64,000 nt of DNA, taken from Leucobacter triazinivorans (lineage in GTDB: Bacteria > Actinomycetota > Actinomycetes > Actinomycetales > Microbacteriaceae). Location: NCBI RefSeq assembly GCF_004208635.1, contig NZ_CP035806.1:310001-374000 (forward strand), given 5' to 3'. The notes beneath the pieces were generated by a model. It made no database searches. It saw nothing but the letters and a program-made list of their open reading frames with translations, and was not told the origin of the DNA. Below, in pieces: positions 36,201 through 44,445 of the stretch (within the stretch, counting starts at the first letter, position 1; each line of letters starts with the position of its first letter). The position numbers and the translations under genes were made by a program.

Positions 36201-36722
36201 TTCGGTGAAGTCCCCTTCGCGCTCGAACATGAACGGCATCGCCCGGTTCCAGTAACGGCAGTAGTCCGCGAGCAGCAGCGAATAGGCCTCGGCTTGAGCG
36301 TCGACACCTGGTCGGGGCTGGCGGGTACCGTTGAGGAGTCCCGTAACGGTGGCCACGTTTGCACCCTTGACCACGTCACCATCGACCTGGCCGCGCTTTG
36401 CGGCAGCAAGAATCTCAGGTTGGCCGACCTGGTCTGCCGCGGGTGAAACGACGCCGATCCCTGTGTACCCATTGGCATCCATGAAACGCAGCGCGATGAT
36501 GCGGTTGAACCAGGTGTAGGCGACCTTGTCGGTCACGTGCGCCTTGCCCTTGTCGCCGCCGCCTCCCACGGAAATCGCGCGTTCCAGCTCCGACACGGCT
36601 CGCGGTTGCTCGACACGCTCGGGAGAACCCGGGGCAAGAACCGCTGTGATGCGCGCGGCGACCTCGCGGATGAGTTCTGTACGCGCTGAGGTAGCAAAGG
36701 ACTTAAGGAGGGTGGTATCCAT
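33225..36722 (-). CDS. pglX: PglX, BREX adenine-specific DNA methyltransferase
   Basis: This 1165-residue N6-adenine methyltransferase carries the SAM motif TVIDPACGSGHMLTYAFDLL at about 298-317 and the catalytic NPPY at 471-474 (VVVANPPYMG). A target-recognition region follows between about 600 and 850, and a helical C-terminus near the end (ESALQQAERAGNAKEADRL). PglX marks host DNA at a short non-palindromic site and so protects it from BREX. The ATG at 36722 overlaps the brxC stop (TGATG). No homopolymer or simple repeat suggesting phase variation is seen. Confidence 0.93.
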   Translation of the reverse strand: MDTTLLKSFATSARTELIREVAARITAVLAPGSPERVEQPRAVSELERAISVGGGGDKGKAHVTDKVAYTWFNRIIALRFMDANGYTGIGVVSPAADQVGQPEILAAAKRGQVDGDVVKGANVATVTGLLNGTRQPRPGVDAQAEAYSLLLADYCRYWNRAMPFMFEREGDFTELLIPANVLAEDSVLSRSVTVLTEEVCQDVEVIGWLYQFYISERKDEVFAGFKKNKKAGADEIPAATQLFTPHWIVRYLVENSVGRLWMLNHPESRLIEQMDYYIAPVDEETDFLKITKPEELTVIDPACGSGHMLTYAFDLLYAIYEEEGYTPSQIPGLILTNNLYGTEIDPRAGALAAFALTMKATAKRKLFLKNPVAPNICVLEPISFSADELSYLVTKDGDRRAEEAFWNQFAEADIVGSLIQPDPVLALRLANHIARLDDGGDILRANAIDWAHRQIRQAEFLAPRYSVVVANPPYMGMKNASLPLLEYLKNFYANFKSDLFSAFVKRSADLCVRGGYAGIMSPNVWMYISAHAELRRLLLDRHGIQSLIELPLGGFDSATVQICAFTFVTFATDDRPATFVRLVNTERGKDLAVAFRESVNDRTSFNCFEVERSAFRGLPGEPLVYWVAEVIAPAFANGSNLASVAYTRIGLITGDNNTYIREWFEVSRNEIGIDFARQEAADSGLRWFPISKGGEYRKWYGNISAVLDWKDDGKVLQTRMDPTGMRVLAHNFNLDDIFHEGVTWSKISTGRFSGRYQPRGFIFNDPSAAIFPRDNDVSVPVLLAYLSSSVADYILRALNPTLNFQPGNVSSLPWSDQVPRGQVETLAEEARRLAKEDWDEQETSLDFTQNYLVGMKPEGRVADAVAAALSVFEERASHLARIEQRNNETFAYALGLGDAVPVEVSLKDVTLNSNPDWAHSGLASAAARRAAASNRAVHDLASYAVGCMFGRYSLDEPGLILADQGATLQDYLAKVPSPTFEPDADNVIPIVDGDWFEDDIIERFRQFLRAAFGEQYFEENLQFVTKSLGVKQLRDYFVKSFYKDHVKRYKKRPIYWLFSSPKGSFNALIYMHRYTPSTVSTVLTYLREYVTKLESALQQAERAGNAKEADRLRKILVELNEYEHDTLFPKASENVVIDLDDGVKVNYPKFGAALKKIPGLEAASD

Positions 36723-39700
36723 CAGAGCGTGATTCGCTTTCCTTCGTTGAGGGTCGCAACCAACGCGGTCCGCAAAGCGGCCAGGTAGTTATCGACATCC
36801 GATTCAGATTCGAGGACACCGGCAACCCCAGGGGCCTTTATCGTCTTCACCGAAACCATCGGCTTCGGCGGCGGAGTGTCGCCGTCCCCGACTTGCTGTG
36901 ACTCAACGAGTTGACTCAGCAATGCCGGGTAATCGTCCTGCTCAAAGGTCGCTCCCGCCTGGAGAATGATCGCGACCTGTGTTTCATTGCTGAGTCGCGC
37001 GAGGATAGCGTCGATTCGTCTCATCACGCTCTCCTGTGCCGCTGGCGTGGCGTTGGCGTAGTACGCGCTACCAAGGATTTCGGTCCTACGCCCTTCGATC
37101 GCTGCAATGACGGCCGCACGCCTTTCGGCCACAACGTCGTCAATCTGGCTCCTCAAAGCGTCGGCTGCCACCTTGAGCTGGTTCATCTTGTTGCCACGGA
37201 AGGCATTAGCATCCGAAAGCAGTTCCTTGACCCGCTCGGCACTACCTGCCGGAAGCGAGCCGAGGTTTCCCGAATTGGTGTTCAGAAGGGTCTGTGCTTC
37301 GTCGAAGATCTTCGCCTGCTGCCCGTTGAGGAAAGACTTGATGGGGTCGATCAAGTCCTCCTTCGCTTCGAGCAGCTCATCGGCCCTGTCGAAGTCGTTG
37401 AGGTACCAGTCGACATGGTTGCCGACGACGTCGTCGAGAAGAGCGACAACGTTGGCGAGTTGACTTGTGAACGGGTACCGGCTGCTGCCCACAAGGGCAG
37501 CTAGTTCGTCACGCCTCGCCGAGAGCTTGTCCTTGCCAAACCTGGCAAGCTCGGTGGCGTCGGACGGTACTGCAGCTTCGTCAAAGAAGTCGGTGCAGAA
37601 CTTCTTGAATGCGGCGACCTTCGCCTGATCATATGCCTTCTGGGGGGCAACGACAACATGCTGATGCTTCCCTGTATTGCGGATCAGGGATGCTGCTTCG
37701 GTCCGAACCACCGGGTTGGAATCGACACTCAGCGCCACCCTGCCGTTCCCCACGAGCCATCCGAGCACAACCTCGATTGAGCCGAGGTCCCAGCCGTAGG
37801 GCTTGGTCTCGAAGTGGTCGATGATCTTCTTGATCGTCACTTGTTCCCCCAGGCCAGTCTGGGTGATGATCCAGGACTCCATCTCAGTACCCGGCGAGTT
37901 CAGCGCGCTGAGCGTCGCCGCGTCGAAGAGACCCCCATCGTTCTGCACGGCGCTCGCAACCTGCTGCTCAGGGAACACCTTCCCGCCGAGCAATCCCAGG
38001 CTGGTATATGTGCGGCTCACGAGTTCCTGGAACCCGTCGGTCACGCGTGTGAGCGCGTCTTGCGAACTGGACGTGACCTCGGCAGCATTGATAATCAACT
38101 GGGCATTGCCCACAGCCTGCCGAAGTCGCTCGATGAGTTCCTTCTCGCGGTCGGTGTTGAGTATCTGCTTGGACTGCAGGATCGCCTGCATTGAGGGAGT
38201 AGCACCGGAATTGGTGCGCTGCTTGGTGTACTTCTCCGTCTTCAACAGCAGTCGCAGGTCGGCGAGCAACCGCTTGTCGCGACCGAGGAACACTCGCAGC
38301 TCGTCCCGACCCATGCTCTGTGCCGCGATCTCGGAGTCGCTGTAGCTGGTTTCGGGAGTGATGAAGTGGATGGTCAGATCACGCTGAGTTCCCTGCGGAA
38401 TGTCGTCGAGCTTGAAACCAAACGAGAAGTCTTGGCCGTTCTTGGCGTACTTGAGTTTGTTGCTCTTGAGAATGTCTGAGGAAAGGTACCGGAAGAGCTT
38501 GCTAGAGACCTCGGAGGAGTCAACGTCGACCGCCTTGATCTCCTTTTCAATCTCTTGTTCCTCGTTGGTGAGGTACTCGTAGATGTTGCCGTTCCGCTGA
38601 ACATACGATTGTGCTTCCAGGAGGTTGAGTGCCTCCTGAACCTGCTTGCCCAGTCCCGTGAGGTCGAGCCCGAAGCGGTCATAAACGAGCACGGTGAGGT
38701 TACGGGGAGTCGCTTTGAAGGTGTCAATGTACTTGACCAGGAACAGCGCCTTCAGCAGACGATTCGCGAGAATAGTGACGTCCGAGCTTGGGTCAGGCAA
38801 GTGCTTCTCAGCCTGGAGAATGGCACTCTGAGCGGCCGACTTTAGTGCCGCGCTGATTCCGGCGAACATCTGGTCGAAGGTGGCAAGGTAACCAACCTGC
38901 TCGTTTCCGATGCGCTTGGCAACTTCCTGGACCACGCCGAGCATCGAACGCTCACCGACCGAGCTGTTCTTGCCCTCGAACATGTTGTGGTCGGACAGGC
39001 CCTCGATCGCGGCCTGAAACATCGGAATTTGGTAGGTGACGAACGGATACGTGTTGATGAAACGGGTTTCGTCCACGTAGTTGCGGTAGGTTTTCGCGCC
39101 GTCGACAAAATTGAAGATGGTCGGGAAGTTCGCCGCCTGCGTGGAATGGATCGCCTGCAATTCGGTCGTTCCAGCGTCGTTCTTCTCCAGTAGACGCTTG
39201 CTGATGACTTCTTCGACGTCTTGGCTGGTGAGCTTGACCTTGGTGCTGAAACGAGCCTGGATCTTGGAGAAGTCGTTCCCTTGTTGCCTCGTACGGTCGC
39301 CGATGACCTTGTCCATGTCTTCCTGCGAAGTCACGAAGACCCACGACCGGCCCTTGCACTTGGTGTTGAGAGACTCGGCGATGGTCTGGAGGTTGAGCAT
39401 GAGCTTGACGTCATCGGCGATGAACTGACCGACCTCGTCAACGAAGAAGTTGAGCCTGAAGCCTGGCTCCTGCGTGTCAATCCATGCCTTTACAGACGTC
39501 GCGAAGTCTTCGATCGAGACTGCGTACGACTTCTGGTACTGGGCGATGATGCCTGGATTCGCCTCACCATTTACCTCAGCGAACGCCTTGTCAATGTTGT
39601 GACCTTCAAGTGCGGTCTGCTCGCGCCCTTGTGACCAGTCAATCCCGGCGATCCTCGCAAACGCTGCCTTGAACGCGTCATACTGGCCACGCTTATCAAG

Positions 39701-40204
39701 GTCTTCCTCAAAGCGGGCGACGGCGCCGTCGTTACCGAAATATCCGCGACTCTCGTCGAACACCTTGACGAACACCTTGAGCAGTGCGTCCGTCTGGTCC
39801 TTTGCGATCAGGGTCGCCTTCTGGTCAATGTTGAACAGCAGGCTCTTGGCAGGGATGGCCGCTGCCTTCTTCAAAGATGCAATCAGCATTGCGTCGTCTG
39901 TCTTGGCGAGAAAACTCTCTGCAACTCTGTCGCGCTCAAATGCCTGGCCCTCGACGTCACCGAGGAGATGTGCGAGCATCTTCAACAGGTGGGATTTACC
40001 TGAGCCGAAGAAGCCCGAGATCCACACGCCGTTGGCGTTTGTGTAGTTGGTGTACTCCTCCAGTAGCGGCGCAACACCCTTGGCAGCGTCGTTGGTAAAG
40101 ACATACTCCTCGACTTCGATGCCGAGGTGGTCAGCGTCATCGGCTTTGACGACACCCTCGATCGAGCGAGTGACGTCTTTGAGGAAGATCTCGTTAAGTT
40201 TCAT
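36722..40204 (-). CDS. brxC: BrxC, large BREX ATPase
   Basis: This 1160-residue P-loop ATPase has Walker A ISGFFGSGKSHLLKML at about 62-77 and a Walker B region RLNFFVDEVGQFIADD near 255. The N-terminus (MKLNEIFLKDVTRSIEGVVKADD) and the long helical C-terminal half match BrxC/PglY of BREX type 1. It is an essential AAA-like component that is thought to assemble with the other BREX proteins on DNA. It starts four bases after brxB, in the middle of the operon. Confidence 0.93.
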   Translation of the reverse strand: MKLNEIFLKDVTRSIEGVVKADDADHLGIEVEEYVFTNDAAKGVAPLLEEYTNYTNANGVWISGFFGSGKSHLLKMLAHLLGDVEGQAFERDRVAESFLAKTDDAMLIASLKKAAAIPAKSLLFNIDQKATLIAKDQTDALLKVFVKVFDESRGYFGNDGAVARFEEDLDKRGQYDAFKAAFARIAGIDWSQGREQTALEGHNIDKAFAEVNGEANPGIIAQYQKSYAVSIEDFATSVKAWIDTQEPGFRLNFFVDEVGQFIADDVKLMLNLQTIAESLNTKCKGRSWVFVTSQEDMDKVIGDRTRQQGNDFSKIQARFSTKVKLTSQDVEEVISKRLLEKNDAGTTELQAIHSTQAANFPTIFNFVDGAKTYRNYVDETRFINTYPFVTYQIPMFQAAIEGLSDHNMFEGKNSSVGERSMLGVVQEVAKRIGNEQVGYLATFDQMFAGISAALKSAAQSAILQAEKHLPDPSSDVTILANRLLKALFLVKYIDTFKATPRNLTVLVYDRFGLDLTGLGKQVQEALNLLEAQSYVQRNGNIYEYLTNEEQEIEKEIKAVDVDSSEVSSKLFRYLSSDILKSNKLKYAKNGQDFSFGFKLDDIPQGTQRDLTIHFITPETSYSDSEIAAQSMGRDELRVFLGRDKRLLADLRLLLKTEKYTKQRTNSGATPSMQAILQSKQILNTDREKELIERLRQAVGNAQLIINAAEVTSSSQDALTRVTDGFQELVSRTYTSLGLLGGKVFPEQQVASAVQNDGGLFDAATLSALNSPGTEMESWIITQTGLGEQVTIKKIIDHFETKPYGWDLGSIEVVLGWLVGNGRVALSVDSNPVVRTEAASLIRNTGKHQHVVVAPQKAYDQAKVAAFKKFCTDFFDEAAVPSDATELARFGKDKLSARRDELAALVGSSRYPFTSQLANVVALLDDVVGNHVDWYLNDFDRADELLEAKEDLIDPIKSFLNGQQAKIFDEAQTLLNTNSGNLGSLPAGSAERVKELLSDANAFRGNKMNQLKVAADALRSQIDDVVAERRAAVIAAIEGRRTEILGSAYYANATPAAQESVMRRIDAILARLSNETQVAIILQAGATFEQDDYPALLSQLVESQQVGDGDTPPPKPMVSVKTIKAPGVAGVLESESDVDNYLAALRTALVATLNEGKRITL

Positions 40205-40208
40205 CGGG

Positions 40209-40814
40209 TCATGCTTCCTGGTCGAGAATGCGCTTGGCGCGGTAGAAGGAGTCGTCTTTGAGCTGGCCGAAGAGGACCAGGGCTGAGCCCTGAGTGGCTG
40301 ACACCTCGTATCGGCCAGGGAAAAACATCAGCATCGGCTTGTCGGATACGACGGTCTGCAGGTTGTTGAGCACGGTGTGCGAGCGCACGAACGGGAACAC
40401 TTCGCCGACCCCTGTCAGGAAGAGGATCTGAAATGACTCGGCCGCCATCAGCTCCTTGATCGCAGGCGCGAGATGCATCTGCGGGTCAAGCATGTTCTGC
40501 AGCATCTTGAGGAACTCTGGCTTGTCCATCGTCGGCTCAGCAGCAAGGACTCGCTCCCAGACGTTGCGCTTCTTGAGCAGGTCGACACACAAGTCGTAAA
40601 GATTGATCTCGAAAACATTGATCCCCAGCTCGGTGTTGAGCTTGGTTTTGATGCGCTTCTTCGCCTGCGCAACGTCAAGCGCCCACGACGGGTCATAGTC
40701 GTAGATGAAGTGGGCGACCTCATTGCCGAGGCCCTCCATCCTGAGAAATCGTTCGCTGCTGAGTACCCGGAAGAGGTGATCCTCTTGCTCAGCAAGGGTT
40801 TGCTTTGGCTGCAT
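40209..40814 (-). CDS. brxB: BrxB (DUF1788)
   Basis: This 201-residue protein has the DUF1788 features: a short N-terminal helix, NEVAHFIYDYDPSWALDVAQ near 29-48, and the closing segment KPMLMFFPGRYEVSATQGSA near 165. It is a conserved BREX type 1 component of unknown biochemical role. It begins three bases after brxA and ends four bases before brxC. Start ATG 40814. Confidence 0.9.
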   Translation of the reverse strand: MQPKQTLAEQEDHLFRVLSSERFLRMEGLGNEVAHFIYDYDPSWALDVAQAKKRIKTKLNTELGINVFEINLYDLCVDLLKKRNVWERVLAAEPTMDKPEFLKMLQNMLDPQMHLAPAIKELMAAESFQILFLTGVGEVFPFVRSHTVLNNLQTVVSDKPMLMFFPGRYEVSATQGSALVLFGQLKDDSFYRAKRILDQEA

Positions 40815-40817
40815 GAA

Positions 40818-41423
40818 TTAGTAAGCCTCCCTCGTCGGGAAAAAGCGGATGTCACTTGGAATCCGCGCTGACAGGCACTCCACAACACGGGCCGATAGCA
40901 GGGTCGGTTCGATGCCCCCGTCGGAATTTACGAGTGCGGCCTCGGTCATCATTCGGAAGATCACCTCTCGAAGCTTCTTGTAGGTCGAGTCGGCAATGGT
41001 GCCCAACTCGTCGTGCCACATGGATTTTGCGCGAAAGAATGAGTCATAATCTGTGTAAGAGATGGATCCAGCTAACGTGAGAAACTTTTCACGCAGCACT
41101 TCCTCCGCGAACTCACCGATTAGGTCGTATCTTCGGCAGGCTGCTGCCCACATCAAGTGTCCGCGTTCTGAGGCGGTGATGTCGTCGAGTATCTCGAGTT
41201 CGTGGTCACTAAGCGCAGACAATCGCTTGATTGTCTCGCGGGCTACACGTACCCCGGTGCGATATGTTCTCGCCTGCAAAAGGTTCTGGGATACCGCGAG
41301 ATCGCGTACCTTTTCCCAGTCCTTCAGTTCAATATAAATAGGGGCGAGAACCGCTGCTTCTTTCGAAAGAAGGGCGCCGCTGGTAAAAGACAAAGCGTAG
41401 CGATCTTCTGCGCTTTGAGCCAT
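40818..41423 (-). CDS. brxA: BrxA (DUF1819)
   Basis: ATG 41423 follows GGAGGACCA and begins MAQSAEDRYALSFTSGALL, the usual BrxA N-terminus; the frame extends to 41663 without reason to start there. The 201-residue product fits the DUF1819 family, a small helical DNA-binding protein. It contains ERGHLMWAAACRRYDLIGEFAEEVL near 95 and a long helical C-terminal half. First gene of the BREX operon. Confidence 0.9.
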   Translation of the reverse strand: MAQSAEDRYALSFTSGALLSKEAAVLAPIYIELKDWEKVRDLAVSQNLLQARTYRTGVRVARETIKRLSALSDHELEILDDITASERGHLMWAAACRRYDLIGEFAEEVLREKFLTLAGSISYTDYDSFFRAKSMWHDELGTIADSTYKKLREVIFRMMTEAALVNSDGGIEPTLLSARVVECLSARIPSDIRFFPTREAY

Positions 41424-41508
41424 TGGTCCTCCTTTCAATTTGGGCAGTAGGTCAGGATATGAGTAGCCACTGACATTCATGTCGATGGCGGTGTGTCGCA
41501 TTGGTAAA

Positions 41509-41706
41509 TTAGGACGGTTCTGAGCCCTCCTGCGCTGCAGCCCCACCACGACGAACCCAGTCGTCGACCTCTGTGGCTTGGAACTTCCAGAGGCGACCGA
41601 TCTTGTGGGCGGGCATCCCCTTTTCGGCGATCCAGGTATAGATGGTGTCCTTCGTGACGCCAAGGTGGGAGGCGATGTCGTCAGCAGACAGCCACGGCTC
41701 AGTCAC
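41509..41706 (-). CDS. Small helix-turn-helix regulator upstream of BREX
   Basis: This 65-residue protein is a MerR-like/excisionase-type (HTH_17) DNA-binding unit: WLSADDIASHLGVTKDTIYTWIAE, then KIGRLWKFQATEVDDWV. Start is GTG 41706 after GGAGGA. The gene is 85 bases before brxA on the same strand and is preceded by a perfect palindrome at 41735-41747, making it the probable BREX regulator. Many BREX loci use a WYL-type BrxR instead. An excisionase function is possible by fold only; no integrase is adjacent. Confidence 0.75.
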   Translation of the reverse strand: MTEPWLSADDIASHLGVTKDTIYTWIAEKGMPAHKIGRLWKFQATEVDDWVRRGGAAAQEGSEPS

Positions 41707-41734
41707 GTTTAGTCCTCCCTTACCGGCCCATTCG

Positions 41735-41747
41735 GGCAGTCACTGCC
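41735..41747. promoter_or_regulatory. Palindromic site upstream of the BREX regulator
   Basis: GGCAGTCACTGCC is a perfect inverted repeat (GGCAGT/ACTGCC around one base), 28 bases upstream of the HTH gene. A half-copy GGGCAGTAGG occurs at about 41442 between the HTH gene and brxA. It is a candidate operator for autoregulation of the HTH gene and control of BREX. Confidence 0.45.
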
Positions 41748-41801
41748 AATGATATCGAAGTTGTGCCGATTGAGCCGGGTTTTTCCGGGTGAATGTGGTT
41801 G

Positions 41802-42956
41802 TCAGCGGCCTATGCGCTGGCCGAGCCAGCTTGCTGCAGTGTTATGCCAGCGTTCATTATCGGCATTCCAGTTGAGGGTGTGACCAGCGTCGAAAGCTTC
41901 AAGGGTGACGAGTGCTGGGCGCTGGTCCCGTAAGCACTTAGAAGTTGCGAACGGCGCCGAGTCATCGCGAGTGCCGTGAAGAATCAGCGTCGGGACATCG
42001 AGTTCGTGAGCCCGTTTCACCCAGTTGAAATCTTCGAGAGGCAATGCCGTTGGCAGGCCGACCATGCGCGCAAGCGGTTCCTTCATCAACCACGGCATCG
42101 CGATTGCGCCTGCACTGCTGGGCAGCCCGGCGCGCTTGCAGTTCGCTTGGATTACCGATCGCCAGTTCAGTACTGGTGAGTCAAGCACGAGTCCGACGAT
42201 CAGTTCTCGATACTCCGCTCGGTGTGCAAGTTGCAGCGCAATCGCGGCACCCATTGACCAGCCGAAGAGCACGATCCGTTCGGCACCACGCCTGATCGCG
42301 TTACCGATTGCAGCATCGACGTCTTCGATTTCAGTGACGCCGAGTGTCGACCTGCCGTTGCCGAGGTGTGGGCCTTCGCCATCGTTTCGGTAGGTGACCA
42401 CGAGCGAGGTGTAGCCGAGTTCGGTCGCGACCTGCACGCCGCGAATCGTACCTGCTCGGGAACTGCCGAGCCCGTGAACGTGTATTGCCCACGTTGAAAG
42501 GTCGCCATCGATCCTCCAGGCAGGGGCATGACCAGCTGGCGCATTAATGACGATCTCTCGGTGTTCAAGGCCTGCGTCTTCTGGGGATGAGTAGTAGATG
42601 CCACTCCACGAGGCCAGATCTCCTGCTCGTGGACTGAACCCCTCGGAGGTTCCGGTGATGGTTCGGGCGATGCGCTTGGATCCTCGGTCTTCTACTTCGT
42701 TTCCGAGCTGCACCCAGCCACCGCGTTCGAACCAGAGGTTACAGACGCCTTGTGCTTCTGTGTCCTGAGTGCGATCGAGCACAAGACGCGACTGTCCATC
42801 AGCTTGTTCAACACCACGCACAGTGAGGTCGAAGTCGCGCGGCCCGATCGGTGCAGTGAGCTTTCGAGCAATACCACAACCCAGAGCAGCGCCTCCGGCA
42901 CCGAGTATCGCAGCCGCAGTACTCAGGCTCGCCGCGACGATCCTTCTCGTTCTCAT
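41802..42956 (-). CDS. Secreted or membrane-anchored alpha/beta hydrolase
   Basis: This 384-residue protein begins with a positively charged start and a hydrophobic stretch (VAASLSTAAAILGAGGAALGCG), a signal peptide or anchor. The C-terminal alpha/beta hydrolase fold has the nucleophile elbow FGWSMGAAIALQLA (G-x-S-x-G, near residue 243), an acid in LILHGTRDDSAPF near 322 and the histidine in FDAGHTLNWN near 362. The oxyanion region is VHGLGSSRAGT near 157. The catalytic triad thus looks complete. It is the last gene of the XRE/ImmA/membrane protein operon with a four-base start/stop overlap. Substrate unknown. Confidence 0.8.
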   Translation of the reverse strand: MRTRRIVAASLSTAAAILGAGGAALGCGIARKLTAPIGPRDFDLTVRGVEQADGQSRLVLDRTQDTEAQGVCNLWFERGGWVQLGNEVEDRGSKRIARTITGTSEGFSPRAGDLASWSGIYYSSPEDAGLEHREIVINAPAGHAPAWRIDGDLSTWAIHVHGLGSSRAGTIRGVQVATELGYTSLVVTYRNDGEGPHLGNGRSTLGVTEIEDVDAAIGNAIRRGAERIVLFGWSMGAAIALQLAHRAEYRELIVGLVLDSPVLNWRSVIQANCKRAGLPSSAGAIAMPWLMKEPLARMVGLPTALPLEDFNWVKRAHELDVPTLILHGTRDDSAPFATSKCLRDQRPALVTLEAFDAGHTLNWNADNERWHNTAASWLGQRIGR

Positions 42957-43969
42957 TTCAACGCCTCGTCGAGGTCAGTCGTGGTGAAACGTGTCGACAT
43001 CACGGACGTTGTACCCCGTACCAGGAGGTGATTCTCGGCTCGTTCAAGCAGCGCGAGATCGGTAGGGCTGATCTCGAAGACGACACGTGGGTCGATCATT
43101 GCATCTCGGATCTCCACGACATGTCGATACAGCTTTGCTTCGGGGTCCTCGAATACCTCTGAGCCGGGGTGCAATTTGCTCAAGCCTGGTCTGAGCTTCG
43201 TCGCGTTACGCCAGATTGGATCAAGCTGCATCAAGAAGGCGTCCGTGCGCACTCCTCGAAAACGACGCAGCACAGAGCGCGTGGCGGGCTGCGCTACGAA
43301 GCCCGCACACAGGAACAAGAATGTTGCGAGTGTGAGCGGCCCGTAGGCTGCATCGACAAGGCGCATGAGATCAAGGGCTCCGATCATATGCGTGACGTCC
43401 ATGAAGACGACCGTGGCGCAGAGGGCAATTCCACAGCTTGCGCCGATCGCGAGTAGCAGAGCAGGGACGCGCAGCAGGCCCTGCGTGACCCGACATTGGC
43501 CGATAGCCAGTGCGAGCATCGCGGCAAGGACGATGCCACAGTACGTAAACACGGTGATCGAATATGCGCCGACCAGTGGCTGATCTCCGTGATCACTCAT
43601 GAACGTGGTGGTGGTGTGACCTCGGTCCGCGAAACTGAACATCGTGGCCACGCAAACAAGAGAGATGAGGAGCGTGGGCAAGCTGATGGCGATCCGCACG
43701 AGTCGAGGCCGGTAATCTCCAGCCCGCATGACACCTCGACCCAAAAAGTACAGGCCGGTCATGAGCAGCATGTCCCCGGCAAGCGTAATGAAGTTGGTTC
43801 CGCCAAATAGCGGATCGAGAGCGAGATAGACGGGATCGATGTTCAAAGTCATCGCGAGAGCGATGATCGTTGACGCATAAGTGATGCTGTGATCAGCGCG
43901 ACGACGACGGAGAACGAGCAGGCTTGCAACCAGCGCCCACATGACGCATGAAACAAGCACCTGGATCAC
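42953..43969 (-). CDS. Multi-pass membrane protein, MAB_1171c-like
   Basis: The 338 residues contain about seven hydrophobic segments in the first 240 (for example VLVSCVMWALVASLLVL, ITLAGDMLLMTGLYFLG, GPLTLATFLFLCAGFV), followed by a soluble tail of about 100 residues (DAFLMQLDPIWRNATKLRPGL...YRHVVEIRDAMIDPR). This pattern, downstream of an XRE/ImmA pair, fits the MAB_1171c family of actinobacterial membrane proteins. Function unknown; a sensor or exporter linked to the metallopeptidase is possible. Starts and stops overlap those of both neighbours. Confidence 0.7.
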   Translation of the reverse strand: MIQVLVSCVMWALVASLLVLRRRRADHSITYASTIIALAMTLNIDPVYLALDPLFGGTNFITLAGDMLLMTGLYFLGRGVMRAGDYRPRLVRIAISLPTLLISLVCVATMFSFADRGHTTTTFMSDHGDQPLVGAYSITVFTYCGIVLAAMLALAIGQCRVTQGLLRVPALLLAIGASCGIALCATVVFMDVTHMIGALDLMRLVDAAYGPLTLATFLFLCAGFVAQPATRSVLRRFRGVRTDAFLMQLDPIWRNATKLRPGLSKLHPGSEVFEDPEAKLYRHVVEIRDAMIDPRVVFEISPTDLALLERAENHLLVRGTTSVMSTRFTTTDLDEALK

Positions 43970-44442
43970 CCGAAAATCTCCGTGTAACTCGTCTCGGCAA
44001 ACGCAACCCCGCGGATCCTCGCTGCAAGCTGGTCCGCGAGGCTCTCAGCCGCGATCTCCTCTTCGGTGCTTACATCTCCGCGGGCGAGTGCTCGGATACG
44101 CAATTCCGCGGGAATGTCTGGCAGGAGCGTATCTGGAATGTTGCCTGCGAGAGCATCACTATCGTTTTCGCAGTGACCCAGGATGATGTGTGCGAACTCG
44201 TGCAGCACAAACTGTTGAGTGTGTAGCGCGGAGTCGCTGTGTGCATGCAAGATCACGTCACGATCGTCGGAAAATAACAAGACTGCGCAGAGCCCGCTAG
44301 ATTCCCCAATCTCAGGAACTTCCGCGACTACGATTCTTCGCTGACGGAGGCGCTGCACCGCGCCCGTAAGTTCTTCAAAGGTGAAGTGCTCGCCCAGGTG
44401 TAAGCCCGCGAGTGCGATAGCCACTTCCTGATCGATATTCAT
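43966..44442 (-). CDS. ImmA/IrrE-family metallopeptidase
   Basis: This 158-residue protein has the zinc motif HEFAH in QQFVLHEFAHIILGH near residue 80, with a downstream glutamate in EEEIAAESLADQLA near 128. Such proteins cleave XRE repressors when a signal arrives, as ImmA does for ImmR in ICEBs1. The gene is three bases after the XRE regulator and overlaps the membrane protein gene by four bases. The likely substrate is the XRE protein next door. Confidence 0.85.
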   Translation of the reverse strand: MNIDQEVAIALAGLHLGEHFTFEELTGAVQRLRQRRIVVAEVPEIGESSGLCAVLLFSDDRDVILHAHSDSALHTQQFVLHEFAHIILGHCENDSDALAGNIPDTLLPDIPAELRIRALARGDVSTEEEIAAESLADQLAARIRGVAFAETSYTEIFG

Positions 44443-44445
44443 GAC

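Noticed and set aside
33225..36722. Phase-variable pglX
   Set aside because: No long homopolymer or short tandem repeat that could slip was found in the gene.
41509..41706. Excisionase of the surrounding element
   Set aside because: The fold fits, but no integrase is adjacent and its position before brxA makes a BREX regulator more likely.
25139..41801. Direct repeats flanking the BREX/SIR2-HerA block as a mobile island
   Set aside because: I compared the two edge regions (25139-25236 and 41707-41801) and found no convincing shared repeat and no recombinase inside the block.
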